Assembly: GCF_040545425.1 (NCBI RefSeq)
Contig: NZ_JBEPLW010000002.1
Strand: one strand, 5' to 3'
Length of the DNA stretch: 64,000 nt
DNA from: Bhargavaea ullalensis
Lineage (GTDB): Bacteria; Bacillota; Bacilli; Bacillales_A; Planococcaceae
In this document: piece after piece, positions 8,087-16,846 of the stretch
Position numbering within the stretch: the first letter of the stretch is position 1
Layout: the number at the start of each line of letters is the position of its first letter
The notes under the pieces: generated by a model
The model's input: the letters and a program-made list of their open reading frames with translations, nothing else
Told to the model about the DNA's origin: nothing
Database searches by the model: none
Made by a program: the position numbers and the translations under genes

Positions 8087-9904
8087 ATGAAGCGGATTCC
8101 GGAGGAGAAGATTGAAGCCGTCCGTTCCGCTACGGATATCGTCGGACTCATCGGCGAATATGTCCAACTGACCAAAAGGGGACGCAACTGGTTTGGGCTC
8201 TGCCCATTCCACGATGAAAATTCGCCGTCCTTCTCGGTGTCTGCGGACAAGCAGATGTTCCACTGCTTCGGCTGCGGGGCGGGCGGGAACGCCATTACGT
8301 TCGTCATGGACGTCGAGAATGTCCCGTTCACCGAAGCGGTTGCCAAGCTCGGAGTGCGTGCGGGTGTGGAAGTCGAAGTCCCGGACACGGAAGGCAGTGC
8401 CAGGGAGCGGATGCCCGAAAGCCATCGCCGTCTCATCGACGCCCACACGTTTGCCGCTGAATATTATCAGCATTTATTGTTGAATACGGTGGAGGGGGAA
8501 GAAGCGCTCGAATACCTCAGGGGCAGGGGGTTCACTGACGGGGCGATCGAGAAGTTCGGCGTCGGCTATTCGCTCGGAAACAGCGATTCCCTTGCCCGGC
8601 TGCTTTCCAGGAAAGGATTTTCCGAGGAAGAGATGGAAGAGGCGGGACTGGTGATCAGGCCCGAGCACGGCGGCAGCCCGTTCGACCGCTTCAGGAACCG
8701 GATCATGTTCCCGCTGCACGATGCAAACGGACGGACGGTCGCCTTCTCGGGGCGGGTGATCGAAAAGGCTGAAAACGAGCCAAAATACCTCAACAGCCCC
8801 GAGACGCCGATTTTCAACAAGGGAGAAATCCTCTACAATTATCACAATGCCCGACTTGCTGCGAGAAAATCGGGTAATGTAATATTGTTCGAAGGTTTCA
8901 TGGATGTCATTTCCGCCGACCTGGCGGGCATACAATCCGGCGTGGCCATCATGGGAACGGCCCTGTCGGACAAGCACCTGTCCCTGCTCGGCCGGATCAC
9001 CCGAAGCGTCGTCATCTGCACCGACGGCGACAATGCCGGCTGGGAAGCAGCCAGACGTTTTTCCCGGCTGTTCAAAACGGGCAGGACAGAGGCCACGGTG
9101 GCCGTCATTCCGGACGGCATGGATCCGGATGACTACATCCGCAAACACGGCGGAGAACAGTTCAGGGAGCAGGTGATCGGCCAGCCTCATACACTTCTGT
9201 CGTTTGCGATGATGTATGCCCGGCGCGGCAAAAACCTGAACAACGAAAACGACATCCTTCAATATATTCATGAAGTGCTGGAAGAACTGGCCGGCAACAC
9301 GACGCCCGTGGAACGCGACCTCTACCTGAATCAGCTGTCAAGGGAGACCGGCGTGTCCGCCGAGGCGCTGACCGCCCAGTTCCGCAAGGCGGAGGCCAAA
9401 AATGTACGTGCGGAGAAGCCGACACCGCACAAACAAGAGCGACCGCCCGAAAAACCGGCCGGGAAAACGAGAAATACACCGGTTTCAAGGGCGGAACGCA
9501 TCCTGTTGTCCCATATATTGAGGGATGGCGCGGTGTTCGCCGGTATACGGGATTCAGAAGAAGGGAATCCTTTCTTCCATGATGAATATACAGCCATATA
9601 CGTCAATCTTGCAGGTTTTTATGAGGAATTCGGCGAACCGGACGTACACCGGTTCGCGGAGAGCCTGCAGGATCCGGAACTTCGCCGGATTGTCATGGAA
9701 ACGGCGATGTCCGAACTCTCGGATGAGCATGTCGGCGAGGAAGTGCAGGACTGCATCCGTCACATCCGGAAATATCGGATCGAAATGGAGATCCGCGAAA
9801 AGATGCAACAGTCCAGGGAAGCCGAGAAGCTGCATGACCATCTCCGCGCCCTTGAATTATCCAAGCAGATTATTGAGTTGAAGAAATCCCTTTCGGCGGT
9901 ATAG
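8087..9904 (+). CDS. dnaG: DNA primase
   Basis: 605 residues. The N-terminal CHC2 zinc ribbon is intact (LCPFHDENSPSF then FHCFGCGAGG). The TOPRIM core shows VILFEGFMDVISA and the acidic CTDGDNAG. The C-terminal part would contact DnaB helicase. It lays RNA primers for replication. ATG 8087 is preferred to the in-frame GTG at 8072, but neither has a strong ribosome-binding site. sigA follows 29 bases after the stop, the classical macromolecular synthesis operon without rpsU. Confidence 0.96.
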   Translation: MKRIPEEKIEAVRSATDIVGLIGEYVQLTKRGRNWFGLCPFHDENSPSFSVSADKQMFHCFGCGAGGNAITFVMDVENVPFTEAVAKLGVRAGVEVEVPDTEGSARERMPESHRRLIDAHTFAAEYYQHLLLNTVEGEEALEYLRGRGFTDGAIEKFGVGYSLGNSDSLARLLSRKGFSEEEMEEAGLVIRPEHGGSPFDRFRNRIMFPLHDANGRTVAFSGRVIEKAENEPKYLNSPETPIFNKGEILYNYHNARLAARKSGNVILFEGFMDVISADLAGIQSGVAIMGTALSDKHLSLLGRITRSVVICTDGDNAGWEAARRFSRLFKTGRTEATVAVIPDGMDPDDYIRKHGGEQFREQVIGQPHTLLSFAMMYARRGKNLNNENDILQYIHEVLEELAGNTTPVERDLYLNQLSRETGVSAEALTAQFRKAEAKNVRAEKPTPHKQERPPEKPAGKTRNTPVSRAERILLSHILRDGAVFAGIRDSEEGNPFFHDEYTAIYVNLAGFYEEFGEPDVHRFAESLQDPELRRIVMETAMSELSDEHVGEEVQDCIRHIRKYRIEMEIREKMQQSREAEKLHDHLRALELSKQIIELKKSLSAV

Positions 9905-9933
9905 GGGAGCCGGCTTCTAGGAGGAGGAGTAAA

Positions 9934-11112
9934 ATGGCGGAACTTTCAGGGCAACCGAAAGACCAAGAACATGAAATGACCATTGATGAGATGAAGGCGC
10001 AATTGCTCGAACAGGGCAAAAAGCAGGGTGAGCTTTCGTTTGATTATGTGACCGAAAAGCTGTCCGCTTTCGACATGGAGCCGGATCACTTTGAGGAGTT
10101 CCTTGACCAGCTCGAGGAGCAGGGCATCGAGCTGGACCGGAACAACGGCACTGACGGCGAAGGGGAGAAAGAGGAAGAGTTTGACCTCAACGACCTGAGC
10201 GTTCCTCCCGGCGTCAAGATCAACGACCCGGTGAGGATGTACCTCAAGGAAATCGGCCGCGTCGACCTGCTTTCCGCAAAAGAGGAGATCGAACTTGCCA
10301 AGCGGATCGAGGCAGGGGCGGCGGCATTGAAAGAACTTGACCAGGGTGCCGAGAGAACACCGGAAATCGAACTGGCACTCGACCGCGGCGACATGGCGAA
10401 GAAGAAACTTGCGGAAGCGAACCTGCGTCTCGTCGTTTCCATCGCCAAACGGTACGTCGGCCGCGGCATGCTCTTCCTCGACCTGATCCAGGAAGGGAAC
10501 ATGGGCCTCATCAAGGCGGTCGAGAAATTCGACTATGAAAAAGGCTTCAAGTTCAGTACGTACGCGACCTGGTGGATCCGCCAGGCGATCACCCGCGCGA
10601 TCGCAGACCAGGCCCGGACCATCCGGATTCCGGTCCATATGGTCGAGACGATCAACAAGCTGATCCGCGTACAGCGACAGCTGCTCCAGGACCTTGGCAG
10701 GGAGCCGTCTCCGGAGGAAATCGGCGAAGAAATGGATCTTCCGGCCGAAAAAGTCCGGGAAATCCTGAAAATCGCCCAGGAACCGGTTTCCCTTGAAACG
10801 CCGATCGGCGAAGAGGACGATTCCCACCTCGGCGACTTCATCGAAGACTCGGACGCGCAGTCCCCTTCCGACCATGCGGCATACGAGCTTCTCAAGGAGC
10901 AGCTTGAAGACGTGCTGGATACGCTGACAGACCGGGAGGAGAACGTGCTCCGTCTCCGGTTCGGCCTGGACGACGGGCGCACCCGCACGCTTGAAGAAGT
11001 CGGCAAAGTGTTCGGGGTCACACGGGAGCGGATCCGCCAGATCGAGGCGAAGGCGCTCCGCAAGCTGCGCCATCCGTCCCGCTCCAAGCGTCTCAAAGAC
11101 TTTCTTGAATGA
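9934..11112 (+). CDS. sigA: Primary sigma factor SigA (RpoD)
   Basis: 392 residues. Region 1.2 is near PVRMYLKEIG, region 2 near LRLVVSIAKRYVGRGM and FSTYATWWIRQA, region 3 near IPVHMVETINKL, and region 4.2 at VTRERIRQIEAKAL. The region 1.1 acidic N-terminus is of the short Gram-positive type. It directs RNA polymerase to housekeeping promoters. AGGAGGAG precedes ATG 9934. A good terminator follows. Confidence 0.98.
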   Translation: MAELSGQPKDQEHEMTIDEMKAQLLEQGKKQGELSFDYVTEKLSAFDMEPDHFEEFLDQLEEQGIELDRNNGTDGEGEKEEEFDLNDLSVPPGVKINDPVRMYLKEIGRVDLLSAKEEIELAKRIEAGAAALKELDQGAERTPEIELALDRGDMAKKKLAEANLRLVVSIAKRYVGRGMLFLDLIQEGNMGLIKAVEKFDYEKGFKFSTYATWWIRQAITRAIADQARTIRIPVHMVETINKLIRVQRQLLQDLGREPSPEEIGEEMDLPAEKVREILKIAQEPVSLETPIGEEDDSHLGDFIEDSDAQSPSDHAAYELLKEQLEDVLDTLTDREENVLRLRFGLDDGRTRTLEEVGKVFGVTRERIRQIEAKALRKLRHPSRSKRLKDFLE

Positions 11113-11129
11113 TCATTGAAGCCAAGCAA

Positions 11130-11166
11130 AAGCCGTTCCGGACATTGAGCCGGAGCGGTTTTTCGC
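11130..11166 (+). terminator. sigA terminator
   Basis: AAGCCGTTCCGG pairs with CCGGAGCGGTTT around a short loop, with five T following. Confidence 0.8.
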
Positions 11167-11253
11167 GTTGGGCCGAACCGCGGGGGACCGGCACCCGGTC
11201 CGTCGCGCGACTCTATTTGGGTCGGATGCCGGCTGGCCGGATGATAGTTTTGG

Positions 11254-11283
11254 TTGTGGAGCGAGCGCTCGTTCAGTTATAAT
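11254..11283 (+). promoter_or_regulatory. Promoter with TetR-type operator for the acyl-CoA dehydrogenase
   Basis: A -10 box TATAAT (11278-11283) and a -35-like TTGTGG (11254-11259) enclose an 18-base spacer. The spacer contains the near-perfect palindrome GAGCGAGCGCTCGTTC (11260-11275), one mismatch per half, the form bound by TetR-family regulators of fatty or branched-chain acid breakdown. A bound repressor would block RNA polymerase. The regulator gene is not in this window. Confidence 0.65.
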
Positions 11284-11320
11284 GGCAATGAAAGCGTATT
11301 CACGAAGGGGGATGTTCCAT

Positions 11321-12460
11321 TTGAACTTTGACCTGACACAAGAACAGGAAATGATCCGGCGGACAATCCGCGAGTTTGCGGACGAAGTGGTGGCGCCGGG
11401 CGCGATTGAACGGGACCGGACAAAGGAGTTTCCGATTGAGATTTTCAGGCAGCTGGCCGACATGGGAATGATGGGGCTGCCGTTCGATGAAAAATACGGG
11501 GGTGCCGGAGCGGATACGGTCAGCTTCGCCATCGTCACCGAGGAACTGAGCCGCGCCTGCGCATCGACGGGCATTACTTATTCTGCACATATTTCTCTCG
11601 GCGGCGCACCGCTCAGCCTGTTCGGGACAGAGGAGCAGAAAGAAAAGTACCTGACCCCGATCTGCACGGGCGAATCGTTCGGCGCGTTCGGCCTGACCGA
11701 ACCGAATGCCGGATCGGATGCGGGAGGGACGCAGACGACGGCAAAGGAAGACGGCGATGATTTCGTCATCAACGGCGGAAAAGTCTTCATCACGAACGCA
11801 AGCTACGCCAAGCACCTGGCGCTCACCGCCATCACGGGCGAGCAGAACGGCAAAAAGGAAATCAGCGCGATCATCGTGCCGACCGATGCCGACGGGTTCA
11901 AGGTGATCGACAACTATGAAAAAATGGGGCTGAACGCCTCCAATACAACCGAACTCGTCATGGACAGCGTCAGAGTGCCGCAGGAAAACCTGCTCGGCAA
12001 GCGCGGAAACGGCTTCCGCCAGTTTCTCGTGACGCTCGACGGCGGCCGGATCGGAATCGGAGCGATGGCGGTCGGGATTGCCCAGGCGGCATTTGACCGG
12101 GCGCTGCGCTATTCGAAAGAACGCAAGCAGTTCGGCAAGTCCCTTTCGGAGTTCCAGGTGAACCAGTTCAAGCTGGCCGACATGGCGCTCAAAATCGAAC
12201 TCGCCCGGAACATGGTCCACAAGGCAGCCTGGCTGAAAGACCAGGGGCGTCCGTTTTCCAAGGAAGCCGCCATGTGCAAACTGTATGCATCCGAAATTTC
12301 GATGGAAGTGGCGGACGAGGCCATCCAGCTGCACGGCGGCTACGGCTACATGAAGGAATATGAAGTCGAGCGCTATATGAGGGATGCCAAGCTGCTGGAG
12401 ATCGGCGAAGGGACGTCGGAAGTCCAGCACATGGTCATTGCGCGGCAAATCGGAGTTTAA
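11321..12460 (+). CDS. Acyl-CoA dehydrogenase
   Basis: 379 residues, normal for a short/medium-chain FAD-dependent acyl-CoA dehydrogenase. Landmarks are FGLTEPNAGSDAGG (substrate/FAD contacts), LHGGYGYMKEYEVERYMRDA and the catalytic-glutamate region GEGTSEVQ. It oxidises acyl-CoA to enoyl-CoA and passes electrons to ETF. TTG 11321 is chosen because AAGGGGG stands 9 bases before it and the product starts NFDLTQEQEM as in the family; ATG 11312 abuts the ribosome-binding site. Substrate chain length cannot be read from sequence. It stands alone, behind its own repressed promoter. Confidence 0.92.
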   Translation: MNFDLTQEQEMIRRTIREFADEVVAPGAIERDRTKEFPIEIFRQLADMGMMGLPFDEKYGGAGADTVSFAIVTEELSRACASTGITYSAHISLGGAPLSLFGTEEQKEKYLTPICTGESFGAFGLTEPNAGSDAGGTQTTAKEDGDDFVINGGKVFITNASYAKHLALTAITGEQNGKKEISAIIVPTDADGFKVIDNYEKMGLNASNTTELVMDSVRVPQENLLGKRGNGFRQFLVTLDGGRIGIGAMAVGIAQAAFDRALRYSKERKQFGKSLSEFQVNQFKLADMALKIELARNMVHKAAWLKDQGRPFSKEAAMCKLYASEISMEVADEAIQLHGGYGYMKEYEVERYMRDAKLLEIGEGTSEVQHMVIARQIGV

Positions 12461-12512
12461 AGCGGATTTTTGTCCAATTTGTCACAAACACGCAAAACTT
12501 CTCGGCTAATAC

Positions 12513-12564
12513 TTTCAGTTTCCCGCACAATGAAGTACAATATGAATTGTTCACTGTATTGTAC
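12513..12564 (+). promoter_or_regulatory. cccA promoter with overlapping inverted repeat
   Basis: TTTCAG (12513-12518) and TACAAT (12536-12541) are 17 bases apart. GTACAATA at 12535-12542 is repeated inverted as TATTGTAC at 12557-12564, so the repeat overlaps the -10 box and the likely start site. It may be an operator; no regulator is assigned. Confidence 0.55.
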
Positions 12565-12596
12565 AGGGTATCTCATGGAAAAGGGGGTTTTAGTCG

Positions 12597-12989
12597 ATGA
12601 ACAGAAATCCTATTGTACCTTATATCTTGATCATGGCCCTCGGTATCGGCCTCATCTTCTTCATGTCCCTCTACGGACTCGATAAAAAAGAAGAGATTGC
12701 AGCCGATCACGAAGAGACTGAACAAGGCGGAGAAGGCACGGCATCCGGCGACGGAGAAGCTGACTCCGGCGACTTCGACCCTCAGGCTTTTGCTGAAGGG
12801 AAATGCGTGTCTTGCCACGGCCAGAACTTTGAAGGGTCGATCGGACCGAACCTTCACGAGATTACGGATGACAAGGACACGGTCAAGGACGTTCTGAAGA
12901 ACGGCAAAGGCACCATGCCAGGTGGCCTCGTGCCGGACGAGAATCTCGACGCCATGGCGGACTGGGTTGTCTCACTTCAAGAGTCTTGA
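12597..12989 (+). CDS. cccA: Membrane-anchored cytochrome c550
   Basis: 130 residues. One N-terminal membrane helix (about residues 8-27) is followed by an acidic Glu/Gly/Asp-rich linker and a single-heme domain. The heme site is CVSCHG and the likely sixth ligand is the methionine in GTMPGG. The protein carries electrons on the outer face of the membrane, as in B. subtilis CccA. A GGGGG site precedes ATG 12597. Position between sigA and trmK matches B. subtilis. Confidence 0.93.
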   Translation: MNRNPIVPYILIMALGIGLIFFMSLYGLDKKEEIAADHEETEQGGEGTASGDGEADSGDFDPQAFAEGKCVSCHGQNFEGSIGPNLHEITDDKDTVKDVLKNGKGTMPGGLVPDENLDAMADWVVSLQES

Positions 12990-13001
12990 TATGAAAAGAA
13001 T

Positions 13002-13036
13002 GGAGCCCTTATCCGGCATGCCGGGTAAGGGCTTTG
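13002..13036 (+). terminator. cccA terminator
   Basis: AGCCCTTATCCGG pairs with CCGGGTAAGGGCT around a short loop; the T-run after it is short. Confidence 0.65.
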
Positions 13037-13094
13037 GCATGCAGGAAACTTGCCGGCAACCATCGAATTGAATCAAGAGAAAGGGGACCTGTGC

Positions 13095-13811
13095 TTGAAT
13101 ACAAAAAGACTTTCCGAACGTCTGGCTGCCGTTGCCGCTTTTGTCGGACCTCGGGCCGTACTGGCCGATATCGGAAGCGACCATGCCTATCTCCCCTGCC
13201 ATCTGGCACTGGAGGGACGCATACAAAAAGGCATCGCCGGCGAAGTGGCGAAAGGGCCGTATGAGTCCGCCGTCCAGACCGTCAGGGAAGCGGGTCTGGA
13301 AGGCAAGGTCCTGCCGAGGCTCGCGGACGGCCTGGACGCCGTCCGTCCCGAAGACGGGGTAGACACGGTGTCGATCGCGGGGATGGGAGGGCCCCTCATC
13401 GCCTCAATCCTGGAAAACGGCCGCACCCGTCTGGACGGAGTCTCACGGCTCATCCTCCAGCCAAACATCAATGCAAAGGCCGTCCGGGAATGGGGCATGG
13501 CGAACGGGTGGCTCATCACCGGCGAACAGATCCTCAAGGAGGACGGCAAAATCTACGAAGTGCTGGTGCTCGAGCGCGGCAGCGCCGCCTATGACGAAAA
13601 GGAATTGCTGTTCGGGCCATTCCTCATGAAGGAAAAAAACGAGGCGTTCCGTGAAAAATGGGAGCGCGAGCGCAAGTCATGGGAAATCATTCTGGAGCAG
13701 ATGGGGCAATCTTCGAGGGAAGAAGAAATCAGCTTGAGAAAAGAGGGCCTCAAACAGGCCATCAACTTGGCGACGGAGGTGCTTGGAGATGGGGAAAACG
13801 AAAGTAAGTGA
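13095..13811 (+). CDS. trmK: tRNA (adenine(22)-N1)-methyltransferase TrmK
   Basis: 238 residues. The SAM-binding motif is LADIGSDHAYLPCHLA, followed by GIAGEVAKGPYESA, and SIAGMGGPLIASIL; these match the COG2384 family. TrmK methylates A22 in the tRNA D-loop region. I place the start at TTG 13095, which has AAGGGG 8 bases upstream and begins at the family's KRLSERL; the frame's earlier TTG at 13050 lacks a site. It overlaps yqfO by about 20 bases. Confidence 0.92.
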   Translation: MNTKRLSERLAAVAAFVGPRAVLADIGSDHAYLPCHLALEGRIQKGIAGEVAKGPYESAVQTVREAGLEGKVLPRLADGLDAVRPEDGVDTVSIAGMGGPLIASILENGRTRLDGVSRLILQPNINAKAVREWGMANGWLITGEQILKEDGKIYEVLVLERGSAAYDEKELLFGPFLMKEKNEAFREKWERERKSWEIILEQMGQSSREEEISLRKEGLKQAINLATEVLGDGENESK

Positions 13812-14907
13812 CATCATCGGGCTGATGGAGGAATGGGCGCCGAAGAAATTCGCCTATGACTGGGATCCGGTGGGCCTTCAGATCGGGCGTCCCGATGCGG
13901 AAATCAGCAGCGTGCTCGTCACGCTCGACGTGACGGAGGAAGTGGTGAACGAGGCGGAGGAGAAAGGGGCGGGCCTGATCATCGCCCACCATCCGCCGAT
14001 CTTCAGCCCGATGAAATCGGTCCGGACCGATACGGTTCAGGGCCGGCTCGTCGAGGCATGCCTGCGCCGCGGCATTTCCGTTTTTGCGGCGCACACGAAC
14101 CTGGATGTCGCACCGGGCGGCGTCAACGACATGCTGGCAGAACAACTCGGGATCAAGGAGACGTCCGTCCTCACCGAGACATATGTCGAACCGCTTTACA
14201 AACTGGCCGTGTACACGCCGCATGACAGCGTGGAAAAGGTCCGGGAAGCGCTTGGGAAGGCCGGTGCAGGCGCCATCGGGGACTATGTGAACTGCACGTA
14301 TGAAATCGAGGGGACCGGCCGTTTCACGCCTTCGGGCGGCGCCGATCCGTATATCGGAGAAGTCGGAAAGCCCGAGGCGGTCGAAGAAACGAAGATCGAG
14401 GTGGTCCTCACCGCGTCCATCCGCTCGCGGGTCGAGCGGGCGATGATCAAGGCCCATCCTTATGAAGAGCCGGCCTATGATTTCTTTGTCCTGGATCAGC
14501 GCCTGGAAGAATACGGCATCGGCCGGATCGGCAGGCTGGAACGACCGATGACTCTTGATGAGTTTGCGAAACATGTGAAGGAGCGGCTGGACGTCCCGGC
14601 ACTCCGCATCGTCGACGGCGGCTGCGCGGAGATCCGGACCGTCGCGGTTCTTGGCGGTTCAGGAGGCAAGTATGCAGCCGACGCCGCTGCACGCGGTGCG
14701 GATGCATTCGTAACGGGAGACATGGACTATCATACTGCGCAGGACACGGCGGCCCTCGGACTGTCGGTCATCGATCCCGGTCATCACATCGAGCGCATCA
14801 TGGTCGGCGGCGTCGCAGGCCATCTCCGAAAAGCAGCGGCCGAAAGGGGCCTTGACTGCACATTTGAAGAGTCGGAAATCATCACCGAACCGTTCCGGTT
14901 CGTCTGA
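13789..14907 (+). CDS. yqfO: Nif3-like dinuclear metal-binding protein YqfO
   Basis: 372 residues, the long Gram-positive form with a CutA/PII-like middle domain inserted in the Nif3 fold. Metal ligands are seen in IIAHHPPIF and in AHTNLD; the C-terminal GDMDYHTAQD carries further ligands. The true activity is unsettled; family annotation as GTP cyclohydrolase I type 2 rests on weak data. The start at ATG 13789 lies within trmK and has a GGAG site, and coupling with trmK is conserved in Firmicutes. Confidence 0.9.
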   Translation: MGKTKVSDIIGLMEEWAPKKFAYDWDPVGLQIGRPDAEISSVLVTLDVTEEVVNEAEEKGAGLIIAHHPPIFSPMKSVRTDTVQGRLVEACLRRGISVFAAHTNLDVAPGGVNDMLAEQLGIKETSVLTETYVEPLYKLAVYTPHDSVEKVREALGKAGAGAIGDYVNCTYEIEGTGRFTPSGGADPYIGEVGKPEAVEETKIEVVLTASIRSRVERAMIKAHPYEEPAYDFFVLDQRLEEYGIGRIGRLERPMTLDEFAKHVKERLDVPALRIVDGGCAEIRTVAVLGGSGGKYAADAAARGADAFVTGDMDYHTAQDTAALGLSVIDPGHHIERIMVGGVAGHLRKAAAERGLDCTFEESEIITEPFRFV

Positions 14908-14965
14908 TGTCACGGGGTGCTGTGTGGTACCCGTGACGTGTATAGAATCGAGGTTTTTCATTGAA

Positions 14966-15062
14966 TGAATTCACTCGCCCCGTGAACGCGCTCACTCGGT
15001 GGCCGTATGATGCCACTCGAGCCGTCTTCGCGCTCACTCGTCGGCGATATGATTCCACTCAC
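14966..15062 (-). repeat. 21-bp intergenic repeat array, minus orientation
   Basis: Half-units AACGCGCTCACTC and TATGATTCCACTC alternate every 21 bases, the reverse complement of the GAGTGGAATCATA / GAGTGAGCGCGTT arrays at 43.77 and 54.82 kb. About five half-units are visible with some drift. It fills the gap between the convergent yqfO and ispH genes. Confidence 0.8.
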
Positions 15063-15075
15063 AAACTCACCTCAA

Positions 15076-15116
15076 AAAAACTGCCCGGAAAGCTGGATGC
15101 TTTCCGGGCATTCTTC
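15076..15116. terminator. ispH terminator, possibly bidirectional
   Basis: TGCCCGGAAAGC pairs with GCTTTCCGGGCA around TGGAT. The minus strand then has a run of seven U, so it mainly ends ispH. Confidence 0.85.
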
Positions 15117-15117
15117 G

Positions 15118-16095
15118 TCATGGGATCGGATAAGGCTCGATCCGGTTGACGGGTTTCGGGTTTTTGATGTTCGGCAAGATCTTTTCGATCGCGACTTTAG
15201 AGTCGTGGTCGTGTGTGGACGGATCTTCCGGATCAAACTTCTCAAGAAACTGGATGACTTCCTTGACGATCGGGGTCGGCGTGGAAGCGCCTGCCGTCAC
15301 GCCGACCGTTTCCACGCCTTCCAGCCATTCAAGCTTCAGGTCGGATACGTCTGAGATCCGGTATGCGGTCGTGCCGGCAATTTCGGCGGATACTTGCGCG
15401 AGCCGGTTGGAGTTGTTGCTCTTCGGGTCCCCGACAACGATCAGCAGATCGGTTTCGCCCGCCTGCTTGGCGACGGCCTCCTGGCGCACCTGAGTGGCCA
15501 TGCAGATCTCCCGGTGAACTTCGAGATGAGGGAAACGTTCTTGGAGCCGCTCCATGATATGGGCGACATCCCACTGGCTCATCGTCGTCTGGTTGGTCAC
15601 AATCAGCTTTTCAGCCGTGACTTCCAGACGGTCGGCATCCTCCATCGTCTGGATGAGGTGGACTTTGTCGGGCGCGACCCCGATGGCGCCTTCCGGCTCG
15701 GGATGGCCGTCTTTTCCGATATAGATGACTTCATAGCCGTCGGCGGTCTTTTCCTCGATCAGGTCATGCGTGGAGGTGACATCCGGGCAGGTGGCATCGA
15801 TGGAGACGAGCCCCTTGCGGCGGGCAAGCTCCCGGACTTCCGGAGAAACCCCGTGCGCCGTGAAGATGACCGTCCCGTTTTCGACCTTTTCCAAGATCTC
15901 CAGGCGGTTCGGCCCGTCAAGCGTGATGATGCCGTCTTCCGCGAAGGCATCGGTGATGTGCTTGTTATGGACGATCATGCCCAATATATAAATCGGCCGG
16001 GGAAGCGATTTGTCCATTGCGGCGTTGCGCGCGATGACCATCGCGTCGACAACCCCGTAACAGTATCCGCGCGGCGTGATTTTATTGACTTTCAT
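15118..16095 (-). CDS. ispH: 4-hydroxy-3-methylbut-2-enyl diphosphate reductase
   Basis: 325 residues. Iron-sulfur cysteines are at GYCYGV, DATCPDV and REICMATQVRQ, and the substrate site SNNSNRL is present. IspH is the last MEP-pathway enzyme and makes IPP and DMAPP; ispG, ispA and dxs occur elsewhere in the window. The ATG at 16095 has AAGGAG 8 bases upstream; an in-frame GTG three codons earlier is too close to that site. Confidence 0.96.
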   Translation of the reverse strand: MKVNKITPRGYCYGVVDAMVIARNAAMDKSLPRPIYILGMIVHNKHITDAFAEDGIITLDGPNRLEILEKVENGTVIFTAHGVSPEVRELARRKGLVSIDATCPDVTSTHDLIEEKTADGYEVIYIGKDGHPEPEGAIGVAPDKVHLIQTMEDADRLEVTAEKLIVTNQTTMSQWDVAHIMERLQERFPHLEVHREICMATQVRQEAVAKQAGETDLLIVVGDPKSNNSNRLAQVSAEIAGTTAYRISDVSDLKLEWLEGVETVGVTAGASTPTPIVKEVIQFLEKFDPEDPSTHDHDSKVAIEKILPNIKNPKPVNRIEPYPIP

Positions 16096-16160
16096 GGAAT
16101 CCACTCCTTAAAGGAATCGCTGACTCCATTATAGCCGAGCGGGACGCCGGTTTCAAAGAT

Positions 16161-16688
16161 TCATGAAGGCGGCTGGAAGATTCGGGGCACGGACAGTCCT
16201 CCGCCGGTCGCGGCAGGACCCGGGGAGGATGCGCGCGCGGCGGCCGCGCCGGCCGCTGCGGTTCCGCCTCCGCCCGCGGCTGCCCCGGCTCCGCCCGAAG
16301 CGGAGCTTCCCGAAAAGCCGCGGTAAATCTGCCATAAGGCGGGAAGATTCTGCATCATCGGCGACAGCTGGTTGATGATCGGCGACAATTGCTGGGCGGT
16401 GTTCAAAAATTTATCGGCCGTGCCCATCAGCGATTCAAGCCGGGAAGGGTTTTGTCCCGCACCACCGCCGCCGAACGGCATGCCGCCACCGCCACCGCCA
16501 CTGCCGAATCCTCCTCCACCGAAACCGCCTCCACCGAAACCGCCGAACCCGGGTCCCCCGTATCCGCCGGCCCCTGGACCGCCGAACCCTCCCTGCATCG
16601 GGAACGGCCGGGACGGAGGGGAAAATGCGCCCGGCATTCCCTGTGTTCTGCCGCTTGCCGAAAAGGGATAAAATGACTGATATCGCAT
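16161..16688 (-). CDS. yqfQ: Glycine-rich YqfQ/VrrA-like protein
   Basis: 175 residues. A Gly/Phe/Pro-rich low-complexity stretch (about residues 25-80) precedes a helical segment (RLESLMGTADKFLNTAQQ to LPALWQIYRGF) and an Ala/Gly-rich tail. The helical segment and the position between ispH and cshB match B. subtilis YqfQ and Bacillus VrrA. The function is unknown. AAAGGAG precedes ATG 16688. The glycine tract is built of imperfect GGN repeats that could vary in number between strains. Confidence 0.8.
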   Translation of the reverse strand: MRYQSFYPFSASGRTQGMPGAFSPPSRPFPMQGGFGGPGAGGYGGPGFGGFGGGGFGGGGFGSGGGGGGMPFGGGGAGQNPSRLESLMGTADKFLNTAQQLSPIINQLSPMMQNLPALWQIYRGFSGSSASGGAGAAAGGGGTAAAGAAAARASSPGPAATGGGLSVPRIFQPPS

Positions 16689-16846
16689 GGCGCGGGCTCC
16701 TTTCTGAAAAAGTTCTTTCTCCCTGCATCATATGCAATCCGGCGGCGCTTGCCACCCGGGCGGCGGACCGTCAGGGAAGAATTGCTTTTCCCGCATGAAC
16801 TTCTTGGCGATAGCTGATAAAATAGAGGAAATGAGGAGGAAAATGA

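Noticed and set aside
9946..11073. 375-codon minus-strand frame
   Set aside because: Shadow of sigA.
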